A DNA stretch of 12,122 bases from Propionibacteriaceae bacterium (GTDB lineage Bacteria; Actinomycetota; Actinomycetes; Propionibacteriales; Propionibacteriaceae): positions 1-12,122 of the forward strand of contig JAITSW010000082.1 of the NCBI GenBank assembly GCA_031287505.1. Direction: 5' to 3'. Of the stretch, positions 6,700 to 12,122 are shown one piece after another (the first letter of the stretch is position 1; each line of letters opens with the position of its first letter). Below the pieces are notes generated by a model that saw only the letters and a list, made by a program, of their open reading frames with translations, had not been told where the DNA came from and made no database searches. Made by a program: the position numbers and the translations under genes.

Positions 6700-6754
6700 C
6701 ACGTCACTTGGGGACGGTCGTTCACGTCACTTGGGGACGGTTCTTTGTGACGTT
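6693..6754. repeat. tandem REP-like repeat, copy 2
   Basis: A 23-bp unit starting ggtcgttcacgtcac occurs twice without change (6693-6715 and 6716-6738). It is followed by ggttctttgtgacgtt, which corresponds to the repeat at 1074-1092. cgtcac and gtgacg can pair across the ggggacgg core, giving a small stem. The first seven bases of each unit are shared with the sixA-derived flank, so the tandem doubling may have happened after the repeat joined this site. Confidence 0.65.
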
Positions 6755-6839
6755 GGTCAAGGAAAGTGTTACGTTCGAAGTGACTAGACGAAGTACCTAC
6801 CCGGCTTAGGCGTGATGGCTTCCCATACCCCCCAAAGTA

Positions 6840-6877
6840 GGCCAATTACCGCCGGATATCTTACGGGGTAATTGGCC
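6840..6877 (-). terminator. 11-bp stem-loop downstream of the 97-aa membrane protein gene
   Basis: ggccaattacc (6840-6850) pairs perfectly with ggtaattggcc (6867-6877) around a 16-nt loop. It lies 26 bp after the stop of the minus-strand membrane protein gene and faces metI from the other side, so it could terminate one or both. No T-run follows on either strand. Confidence 0.45.
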
Positions 6878-6903
6878 GTACTATAACCTCATTTGATCAA
6901 TAC

Positions 6904-7197
6904 TCATTTATCGAGTTTATGCACCAACCATTTTGTAAATCCCAGTTTATTCAACATAACAGCACCGAGTATTGACCCTGCAAAAGTAAGAATTGAGACT
7001 ATTAATACCTGTGACGAATCAAATTCTAGTCCAAGAAACGTTGCTACCCGAGCAGGAGTCGGTCCTATTATTATCAGCAAGATGCAGATAGCTGCAACCA
7101 CAGCACTAATTAGTGACTTCGATTTTAGACTCGCCCATCCCAAACACCAAAAGAACATACTTATCAGCATATGCAAGAAGACTAGAACCCAGATCAT
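6904..7197 (-). CDS. small membrane protein, three predicted transmembrane segments, unrecognised
   Basis: I do not recognise a family. The 97-residue product has hydrophobic stretches at about 2-21 (WVLVFLHMLISMFFWCLG), 28-45 and 62-84, joined by short polar turns, and a basic C-terminus (KWLVHKLDK). Its start codon overlaps the stop of the preceding 47-aa gene as ATGA, which supports both starts and implies translational coupling. Codons are AT-rich, unlike metI or sixA on either side, which suggests acquisition. The ORF on the opposite strand over the same bases has no ribosome site and no membrane character. A partner, immunity or export role for the small exported peptide upstream is conceivable but is only a guess from the pairing. 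Confidence 0.6.
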   Translation of the reverse strand: MIWVLVFLHMLISMFFWCLGWASLKSKSLISAVVAAICILLIIIGPTPARVATFLGLEFDSSQVLIVSILTFAGSILGAVMLNKLGFTKWLVHKLDK

Positions 7198-7337
7198 GAT
7201 AGCAACGGCTTAGATTCCGAGATTGTGGGTTCTGATTCGACCGCCTGAGCAGTTGAACCAAGTTGAACTACGCTGAACGTCATCGCAAGCGAAATAATTA
7301 TTCCTGGCGGCGTTCTGATCTTGAGAGAATTGGCCAT
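7194..7337 (-). CDS. 47-aa secreted or membrane-anchored small peptide, unrecognised
   Basis: This short gene reads MANSLKIRTPPGIIISLAMT and continues with a hydrophobic stretch ending GSTAQA at residues 27-32. AQA is a good signal-peptidase site, leaving a mature peptide of only about 15 residues, acidic at first (VESEPTISESKPLLS). If not cleaved, it would be a single-span membrane peptide. AGGGGG lies about 7 nt upstream of the ATG. The stop TGA overlaps the ATG of the 97-aa membrane protein gene by 4 nt. A TTGACA box lies upstream (see promoter). Function unknown; a signalling peptide, bacteriocin-like peptide or leader are all possible. Confidence 0.5.
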   Translation of the reverse strand: MANSLKIRTPPGIIISLAMTFSVVQLGSTAQAVESEPTISESKPLLS

Positions 7338-7395
7338 TGTGGTACCCCCTGCCAGTATGGTTCTTGTCTGCTTACATTATTGTTAGTTGTTGAAT

Positions 7396-7424
7396 ATGTT
7401 GCGTGAAAAACGTAAACATGTCAA
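7396..7424 (-). promoter_or_regulatory. candidate sigma-70-type promoter for the 47-aa/97-aa pair
   Basis: On the minus strand a perfect TTGACA (7424-7419) is followed after 17 nt by CAACAT (7401-7396), which keeps three of six consensus -10 positions. It lies about 60 nt upstream of the start of the small-peptide gene. The -35 is good and the -10 is weak. Confidence 0.35.
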
Positions 7425-7471
7425 GTCTGTGACATAGATCGAAGAGGTCTGACTCTCGGTTTGCACGGAAT

Positions 7472-7762
7472 TCAAACTACGCATGTATGGCCAATTCGCG
7501 CCAGCCAAATACTGTATACGATAGAAAAAATCACTAGAATTCCAAACGTTAATCTTCCGAAAGCGAGAATCCATTTGGAGGAGCGATAGCGCCGAATAAC
7601 ATTGCCCGAGGGAGAGCGAGGGCGGAGAGTCGCTACGCTTCGCATTTTACGAACCCGACTTAGGCGACTGTTCTTGTTTTCGGGTAAGTATTTAGGTTGG
7701 ACTTCGGGTTTTGTTTCCTGCGAGGCATTAGGGCTGTAGAGGACCCTGATGTTTTGCCTCAT
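7472..7762 (-). CDS. doubtful 96-aa ORF with one C-terminal membrane segment
   Basis: The reading frame gives a basic, low-complexity N-terminal part and then one clear hydrophobic segment near the C-terminus (FGRLTFGILVIFSIVYSIWL). No ribosome-binding site precedes the ATG at 7762 or the internal ATG at 7645. The first 10 or so codons lie over what appears to be a fragment of an IS1634-type element on the other strand. It may be a chance ORF, or the real gene may begin inside. No family recognised. Confidence 0.2.
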   Translation of the reverse strand: MRQNIRVLYSPNASQETKPEVQPKYLPENKNSRLSRVRKMRSVATLRPRSPSGNVIRRYRSSKWILAFGRLTFGILVIFSIVYSIWLARIGHTCVV

Positions 7763-7798
7763 GTGCGGAAGGTGAAGACTGGGTCTGGTTCGACTGCT
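7731..7798 (+). mobile_element. possible 5' end of an IS1634-type transposase gene
   Basis: Read on the plus strand, the bases up to 7798 give DPDVLPHVRKVKTGSGSTA. The string VRKVKTGSGSTA closely resembles the conserved start of actinobacterial IS1634-family transposases (V-R-x-V-K-T-A/G-S-G-A/S-T-A). Similarity ends abruptly at 7798, 15 bp before the right copy of the sixA duplication. Only about 70 bp of such an element could be present; the left limit is a guess. It is too short for certainty. Confidence 0.4.
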
Positions 7799-7811
7799 GG
7801 CCGCTATCCGC

Positions 7812-8306
7812 TCAGCCGGGGATGCGGGCCAAGAAGAGCCTGCCGCTGTGCAGGTCTGGCCACAGGTCGTTGAATTCGAGTCCGACTAGAGTGCCGGGTG
7901 GGAAGCAGTGGCGAATCAATGCCAAGGCTGACGCATCCGAGGCACCGTTTGCCAAATACCTGGCCAATTCGGCAATTCCAGGGTGGTGGGCGACCACCAG
8001 CACTCCGTAGACATATTCGGGGATGGCCGCCAATTGGGTGCGGATGCGCGATGCCGAGCTGTTGTAAAGCACCGGGATCTCGGTGATGCCGGTGCCCAGC
8101 CCGGCGAGCTGGGCAGTTTCGCGAGTGCGAAATGCGGGGGAGCACAGCACCCTTTCAATGCCCCGCTCTCTAAGCAGCTCCCCTTGGGCTGCCGCCTGGC
8201 GTTTTCCACGCTCAGTCAACGGGCGCTGCAAATCGCCCACGCCCGGCCCGCCCCAAACAGGCTCAGCGTGGCGCATCAAATAGAGTGTTCGCGCCTTTGG
8301 ACTCAT
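7812..8306 (-). CDS. sixA: SixA-like phosphohistidine phosphatase (histidine phosphatase superfamily)
   Basis: This is a cytoplasmic phosphatase of the RHG/phosphoglycerate-mutase superfamily, 164 residues, the size of SixA proteins. LYLMRHAE (8-15) carries the phospho-accepting H13 and R12. RPLTERGKRQA and the arginine in CSPAFRTRETAQ follow, and VAHHPGIAELA carries the second catalytic histidine (H107/H108). SixA dephosphorylates phosphohistidine proteins; the actual substrate here is unknown, and small-molecule phosphatase activity is possible. The ATG at 8306 follows a hairpin without a strong ribosome site. The last codons are duplicated beside metI; the current stop TGA may have been supplied by the inserted element. 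Confidence 0.85.
   Translation of the reverse strand: MSPKARTLYLMRHAEPVWGGPGVGDLQRPLTERGKRQAAAQGELLRERGIERVLCSPAFRTRETAQLAGLGTGITEIPVLYNSSASRIRTQLAAIPEYVYGVLVVAHHPGIAELARYLANGASDASALALIRHCFPPGTLVGLEFNDLWPDLHSGRLFLARIPG
7814..7871. repeat. right copy of sixA 3'-end duplication
   Basis: These 58 bp are the 3' end of the intact sixA gene and are repeated at 6643-6699 with one base missing there. To the left the match stops exactly at the last base of the stop codon (ctc versus gtt), and to the right it stops at gaattc versus cacgtc. Confidence 0.75.
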
Positions 8307-8308
8307 CT

Positions 8309-8339
8309 GCTTGCCGTGAATAAATCTTAGGCAAGCCTA
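8309..8339 (-). promoter_or_regulatory. inverted repeats just upstream of sixA
   Basis: Two overlapping symmetries lie in the 54-bp gap between ppa and sixA. gcttgcc (8309-8315) pairs with ggcaagc (8330-8336) around 14 nt, and taggcaagccta (8328-8339) is a 12-bp palindrome. The first could be a weak ppa terminator or a hairpin masking sixA translation; the second has the look of a dimeric-repressor site and only loosely resembles an iron-regulator (DtxR) half. Neither role is established. Confidence 0.3.
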
Positions 8340-8360
8340 TTCAGCTGTTATTACAGTTAG

Positions 8361-8909
8361 TTATCGGGTGAAGCTATTCTCGTAGGTTGTACCGCGGGCG
8401 CGGTCCCAAGAGTGTTGAATCTCCATTTCGGCTTCGGCTTTGCCCACCCACACAGCGCCTTCGACGGACTTGCCGGGCTCTAGATCCTTGTAGACGGTGA
8501 AGAAGTGCTCAATCTCGAGCAAAGACAGATCGGGGAGGTCGGTGAGTTCCTTGATGTTGGCCTGCCGCTGGTCGGCCACCGGCACGCAAAGGACTTTGTC
8601 GTCGCCGCCGTGTTCGTCCGACATGCGGAACATGCCGATTGCGCGGCATTCGATCAACGCCCCGGGGAAGGTGGCTTCCGGAAGGATGACCATAGCGTCC
8701 AGCGGGTCGTCGTCTTGGCCGAGCGTGCCTTCAATGAAGCCGTAGTCGTTTGGGTACTGGGTAGAAGTGAACAGCGTTCGATCAAGCCTGATGCGTCCGG
8801 TTTCGTGATCCATTTCATACTTGTTTTTGGTGCCTTTGGGAATTTCGATGGTGACATCGAAGTGCAGGCTGGGGCGCATATGAGGCGCCGAGAAAGACGG
8901 TAAAGTCAT
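8361..8909 (-). CDS. ppa: inorganic pyrophosphatase (family I)
   Basis: This soluble, Mg-dependent enzyme hydrolyses pyrophosphate to phosphate, pulling biosynthetic reactions forward. The 182 residues match family I length. [18 protein letters not shown] (17-34) leads into the active-site region, [10 protein letters not shown] (55-64) follows, and the metal-binding signature DDDPLD is at 66-71. [11 protein letters not shown] and [13 protein letters not shown] complete the core. A GGAG about 7 nt upstream supports the ATG at 8909, giving about ten extra residues before the usual actinobacterial start region; M11 is the alternative. It is divergent from dacB, a widespread actinobacterial arrangement. 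Confidence 0.94.
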   Translation of the reverse strand: MTLPSFSAPHMRPSLHFDVTIEIPKGTKNKYEMDHETGRIRLDRTLFTSTQYPNDYGFIEGTLGQDDDPLDAMVILPEATFPGALIECRAIGMFRMSDEHGGDDKVLCVPVADQRQANIKELTDLPDLSLLEIEHFFTVYKDLEPGKSVEGAVWVGKAEAEMEIQHSWDRARGTTYENSFTR

Positions 8910-9006
8910 CTAGTATCTCCGCTTATCCGGGTGACGTATTATTGAAGAGCCTTTTGGCCAATGGTTAACTATAGTTGCCTAAAGACCAATTTCACAGGAG
9001 TCGATT
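8910..9006. promoter_or_regulatory. divergent promoter region of ppa and dacB
   Basis: This 97-bp region separates two divergent starts. On the plus strand TATAGT at 8970-8975 is a good -10 candidate about 32 nt before the dacB start, with no clear -35. On the minus strand TAATAC (8941-8936) lies about 27 nt before ppa. AGGAG before dacB and GGAG before ppa are the ribosome sites. Confidence 0.4.
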
Positions 9007-10344
9007 TTGCCTGAACAACAGCGCAAGAATGCCAGCACGGTATTTCGTGGGTGTTTTTGCCTATTGACGTCCCTGGCGTTACTCGGCGGCTGCGCGACGG
9101 CAAACGAGCCTGTTCAACAGACGCGCTCCGCCAGCCCGGGAGACATCCAGGTGGTGGAGTCGATGGTTTCGCCGTCCATCCCCCCCAATCCAGATGTGCT
9201 GGCCAAACAGGTGGAAAAAGTCTCCGCAAAGTCGCTCAAGTCCACCGGTTATGCCGTTTTCGATACCCAGGGGCGGCAATTTGCCGCAAAGAACGACAAG
9301 GCCATGGTGCCGGCGTCCACCATGAAAATTCTTACCGCTATGGCCGCGATCGACGTTTTGGGTTCGGCAAAGACATTCACCACCAAGGTGGTTTCCGCTG
9401 GTAAAGGCAAGATCACGCTAGTTGGCGCCGGGGATCCGTATCTGACAATTAAGAAATCAAAGGTTCCCGCCCAGCTCGCCAGTATTGAGGCCTTGGCAAA
9501 TGCGACAGCGAAAGCCCTCAAGGCAAAAGGTGTGAAAAAAGTTGCCCTGACTTATGACGCTTCGCTTTTTTCCGGTGCCGCCTATTCTCCGTCGTGGGAT
9601 AAGAAGTGGAAACCTTACACGGCGCGGATCAAGTCGTTGGTGGTCAACTCGGGCAAATCCACTGGTTGGCGGGCCGACACCGATCCGGCCAAAGCGGCGG
9701 CCGGCGCCTTTGCCAAGCAGCTGAAGAAGAAGGGCGTCAAAGTTTCGTCGGTCAAGCCTGCCAAGGCTCCTGCCAATGCCGCCGAAGTGGCGCAGGTGAC
9801 ATCGGCCACAGTTGGCACGATGGTGCGCCGCTTGCTGCGTTACAGCGACAATGTGGCCGCCGAGGTTTTGGCCCGGCACGTCGCCCTCGCCCGCGGCAAA
9901 GCTGGCAGCTTCAACGGCGCTTCGCGAGCGCTCTCCGACTGGCTCGCAGAGCACGGGCTTTGGACCGGCGACATGAAGATCGACGGCGGTTCCGGGCTCA
10001 CCCCCAAGGCCAGGATCAAGCCTTCGACTCTCGCCAAGGCGCTGGGCATGGTGCTCGCGGACCCGGTCTATCTCGACGTTTCGGGAGGACTCCCGGTTGC
10101 GGGTAAAAACGGGACGCTGAAGAAGCGCTTCAGCGACAAAACCGAAAAGGCGGGCCGTAACGTCGTCCACGCAAAGACCGGCTCACTCAAAGCGGCGACC
10201 TCGCTGGCCGGTTTCGTGAAAACCAAAGATGGCGCCATGCTGGCCTTTGCCTTCTTGGCCGCCCATGACGGGCATCACGAAAAGGCGGCCAACCACTGGC
10301 TTGATCGCTCGGCCACGGTGCTTGCCAGCTGCGGTTGTAGCTGA
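9007..10344 (+). CDS. dacB: D-alanyl-D-alanine carboxypeptidase / PBP4 family (peptidase S13), predicted lipoprotein
   Basis: This is a low-molecular-weight penicillin-binding protein that trims D-Ala from, or cleaves crosslinks in, peptidoglycan outside the membrane. The active-site motifs are STMK (S104-K107), SDN (280-282) and KTG (390-392). VGAGDPYLT and GGSGLT are further S13 blocks. The 445 residues are typical for actinobacterial members. Translation starts at TTG 9007 with AGGAG about 7 nt before it. The N-terminus gives a basic region, a hydrophobic stretch and LLGGC, so cysteine 29 is probably lipidated. The segment from about 180 to 260 is rich in Lys, Ala and Val. It precedes tilS by 11 bp and probably heads the dacB-tilS-hpt unit. 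Confidence 0.9.
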   Translation: MPEQQRKNASTVFRGCFCLLTSLALLGGCATANEPVQQTRSASPGDIQVVESMVSPSIPPNPDVLAKQVEKVSAKSLKSTGYAVFDTQGRQFAAKNDKAMVPASTMKILTAMAAIDVLGSAKTFTTKVVSAGKGKITLVGAGDPYLTIKKSKVPAQLASIEALANATAKALKAKGVKKVALTYDASLFSGAAYSPSWDKKWKPYTARIKSLVVNSGKSTGWRADTDPAKAAAGAFAKQLKKKGVKVSSVKPAKAPANAAEVAQVTSATVGTMVRRLLRYSDNVAAEVLARHVALARGKAGSFNGASRALSDWLAEHGLWTGDMKIDGGSGLTPKARIKPSTLAKALGMVLADPVYLDVSGGLPVAGKNGTLKKRFSDKTEKAGRNVVHAKTGSLKAATSLAGFVKTKDGAMLAFAFLAAHDGHHEKAANHWLDRSATVLASCGCS

Positions 10345-10355
10345 TTTGGGGCAAT

Positions 10356-11309
10356 ATGGCTGCCAAGACCCTAAAGCCCGCCACTTTGGAAGTTGTCCAG
10401 GCTATCGAAGCCGCTATTAGCGCTCCGATGGTGGCGGCCGTCTCAGGGGGCGCTGATTCGCTGGCGCTGGCCGCAGGCGCGCTCTTGGTGTCTAGGCGAA
10501 AGAGCCTGCCTTTGCGGGCCGTCGTTATCGATCATGGGCTACAAGGCGAATCTGCCGAAGTGTCGGCTGCGGCTGTGGCTACCCTCGCCAATTTAGGCGT
10601 CGCCGCCGACGTCGTAAAAGTGGATGTCACCCCCGCCGGAGACGGTCTTGAAGCTGCCGCCCGCGCTGCCCGCTATGCTGCCCTGGCGGAAAACGCCGAT
10701 GCCGGCGAAGTGGTGCTGCTGGGGCATACCCTGGACGACCAAGCCGAGAGTGTCCTGTTGGGGTTGGCCCGGGGCTCTGGCACCCGCTCACTGGCTGGAA
10801 TGCCGGTGACGCGCGGGTGCTTTCATCGGCCGCTGCTGGGGATTCGGCGCTCCACCACTAGGGAGCTATGCCGCGAGCTTGGGATCTCGTGGTGGGAGGA
10901 CCCGCAAAATCACCAAGACCGATTCTCGAGGGCTAGAGTGCGCCAAACGCTGCTGCCCCAAATGGAAGCTGCGCTCGGGCCGGGCGTCGTTCAAGCCTTG
11001 GCGCGCACAGCCAAAATAGCCGCTGCCGATGCCGACTATCTAGACGAGTTGGCTGGGAAATATCGGGGACAAAACCCGGCTCAAGAGGAAGGGCGCCTAG
11101 ATTGCGTCTGGCTTTCCCAGTTGCCGCCGGCAATTCGCTCGCGGGTGATTCGGGATTGGCTCCGCAGTTGCGGCGCCGGCGAACTCCACGCCGTTCATAT
11201 TGCGGCCGTGGATGCGCTGATTTTGGATTGGCGCGGCCAAAAGTGGATAGAAGTCCCGCGGCTTCGCGTTTTTCGCCGGGATGGGCAGCTAGGGACTTGT
11301 CTCGCGTAG
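10356..11309 (+). CDS. tilS: tRNA(Ile)-lysidine synthase
   Basis: This enzyme attaches lysine to C34 of the CAU-anticodon isoleucine tRNA using ATP, which changes its identity from methionine to isoleucine, and is essential. The PP-loop SGGADSLAL is at 30-38. VVIDHGLQ, LEAAARAARYAAL, GHTLDDQAES and RPLLGIRR with ELGISWWEDPQN are family blocks in the expected order. The length of 317 residues corresponds to the shorter actinobacterial form rather than the longer E. coli form. GGGG shortly before the ATG and the 11-bp gap to dacB indicate cotranscription; hpt follows 13 bp later, the usual tilS-hpt-ftsH order. Confidence 0.93.
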   Translation: MAAKTLKPATLEVVQAIEAAISAPMVAAVSGGADSLALAAGALLVSRRKSLPLRAVVIDHGLQGESAEVSAAAVATLANLGVAADVVKVDVTPAGDGLEAAARAARYAALAENADAGEVVLLGHTLDDQAESVLLGLARGSGTRSLAGMPVTRGCFHRPLLGIRRSTTRELCRELGISWWEDPQNHQDRFSRARVRQTLLPQMEAALGPGVVQALARTAKIAAADADYLDELAGKYRGQNPAQEEGRLDCVWLSQLPPAIRSRVIRDWLRSCGAGELHAVHIAAVDALILDWRGQKWIEVPRLRVFRRDGQLGTCLA

Positions 11310-11322
11310 TACATTTACCCTC

Positions 11323-11874
11323 GTGGATGCGGCTGATATTAACGGCGACCTCACCGAGGTTCTCTATACCGAAAAACAAATTCAAGAACGCGTGCGCGAA
11401 ATAGCCGTGCAGATCGATGAGGATTACCGGGGCAAAGAACCGTTGCTGGTGGGTGTGCTCAACGGCGCGGTCATGGTGATGGCCGATCTGTATCGGGCGT
11501 TGACGATTCACGCGCAGATGGACTGTATGGCAGTTTCCTCCTACGGCTCGGGGACGCAGTCCTCCGGCGTGGTGCGCATTCTCAAAGATCTCTCCATCGA
11601 CGTTCACGGCCGACACGTTTTAGTTGTCGAAGACATCGTCGATACCGGTCTGACCTTGACGTATTTGCTTGAAAACCTAGCTTCCCGCAACCCGGCAAGC
11701 CTGAAATTGGCGGCGATGTTCCGTAAACCAGAGGCCAACAAAGTTCATATCGATATGGCCTATGTCGGTTTTGACATTCCGAACAGATTTGTCGTCGGTT
11801 ATGGCCTAGATTTCAACGGACGCTACCGCAATCTCGTGGATGTGGGCGTTCTCAATCCGTCCATATACGCCTGA
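11323..11874 (+). CDS. hpt: hypoxanthine phosphoribosyltransferase
   Basis: This purine-salvage enzyme joins hypoxanthine (and usually guanine) to PRPP in the cytoplasm. In its 183 residues the PPi-loop region LVGVLNGAVMVMADL (42-56) and the PRPP motif VVEDIVDTGLTL (101-112) are clear, followed by KPEANKV, with the closing DFNGRYRNL. The GTG at 11323 is chosen because the N-terminal pattern (DINGDLTEVLYTEKQI) matches actinobacterial homologues. No Shine-Dalgarno is visible in the 13 bp after tilS, so translation may depend on coupling. Confidence 0.92.
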   Translation: MDAADINGDLTEVLYTEKQIQERVREIAVQIDEDYRGKEPLLVGVLNGAVMVMADLYRALTIHAQMDCMAVSSYGSGTQSSGVVRILKDLSIDVHGRHVLVVEDIVDTGLTLTYLLENLASRNPASLKLAAMFRKPEANKVHIDMAYVGFDIPNRFVVGYGLDFNGRYRNLVDVGVLNPSIYA

Positions 11875-12048
11875 GCTGATCTGCTGCCTGAGAGCACCTG
11901 GGCGCCAACGCCGTCTCGCGGATCTGACCTGGAATCTGCGGATGGTGCAAAGCGCCCGGGTAATGCGCTATCGAGTAAGATTCTGTTTTCAGACATTGCG
12001 TTGAAACGTGAGTAGCTATCTGCCGTGGGGCAGTGTGGAAAGCAGGAC

Positions 12049-12122
12049 ATGAAGAACAACCGGATAGTTCGTTCGCCAATCCTTTGGATAGCTGTGGCGG
12101 TGATCGCCTTTATTGCGATTAC
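12049..12122 (+). CDS. ftsH: ATP-dependent zinc metalloprotease FtsH, N-terminus only
   Basis: The window ends 24 codons into this gene. MKNNRIVRSPILWIAVAVIA shows a short basic head and the first transmembrane segment, which is how actinobacterial FtsH begins, and the position directly after tilS-hpt is the conserved place for ftsH. GGAAAGCAGGAC precedes the ATG. The AAA and protease domains lie outside, so the call depends mainly on gene order. The 174-bp gap after hpt holds no gene that I can support and probably contains the ftsH promoter. Confidence 0.7.
   Translation, partial: MKNNRIVRSPILWIAVAVIAFIAI

Noticed and set aside
6693..6738. Two 23-bp repeats considered as a CRISPR array
   Set aside because: The units are directly adjacent with no spacers, only two copies exist, and no cas genes are present.
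6893..7213. 106-codon plus-strand ORF opposite the 97-aa membrane protein
   Set aside because: No ribosome site, composition unlike a protein family, and the minus strand has a coupled start, membrane topology and upstream partner.
9457..10170. 237-codon minus-strand ORF inside dacB
   Set aside because: A long antisense frame over a gene with all three penicillin-binding motifs; Arg/Gly-rich composition typical of shadow frames in GC-rich DNA.
10933..11616. 227-codon minus-strand ORF across tilS and hpt
   Set aside because: Antisense to two clearly identified genes with intact motifs; no family features.

Overview
The window looks like the chromosome of a moderately GC-rich actinobacterium, probably Actinomycetaceae-like. 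The reasons are the block of divergent ppa and dacB followed by tilS, hpt and ftsH (an order common in Actinobacteria), the frequent GTG/TTG starts, and the actinobacterial style of the inorganic pyrophosphatase and hypoxanthine phosphoribosyltransferase. The genus cannot be fixed from the sequence alone.

Region 1 (1-3386, mostly minus strand) is a carbon-metabolism cluster in decay. In transcription order it holds an intact AldA-type lactaldehyde/glycolaldehyde dehydrogenase, an internally deleted zinc alcohol dehydrogenase, and then a scar. The scar consists of a perfect 15-bp hairpin, an ISL3-like element reduced to its two ends, and a REP-like repeat. Beyond it lie the C-terminal third of a xylulokinase and an FSA-type transaldolase that runs off the left edge. 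The ancestral cluster probably handled pentose/pentitol or deoxysugar breakdown; only aldA now looks complete with its own expression signals.

Region 2 (3387-6644, plus strand) is a complete methionine ABC importer: lipoprotein MetQ, ATPase MetN with a C-terminal NIL domain, and permease MetI. A strong stem-loop lies between metQ and metN, and metN and metI overlap by ATGA. No SAM riboswitch was recognised in the 385-bp leader.

Region 3 (6643-7871) is a small AT-rich island of about 1.1 kb between metI and a SixA-like histidine phosphatase. It is bracketed by a 57/58-bp direct repeat, which is the 3' end of the sixA gene. The left copy abuts metI and the right copy ends the intact gene. Inside are a tandem REP-like repeat, a hairpin, a translationally coupled pair of unrecognised small genes (a 47-aa secreted or membrane peptide and a 97-aa protein with three membrane segments), and what looks like the extreme 5' end of an IS1634-type transposase gene. 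The layout resembles a decayed integrative element inserted at a gene 3' end, but no integrase is present. This is the most interesting part of the window.

Region 4 (7812-12122) is ordinary core genome: sixA and ppa on the minus strand, then dacB, tilS, hpt and the start of ftsH on the plus strand. dacB, tilS and hpt are separated by only 11-13 bp and are probably cotranscribed.
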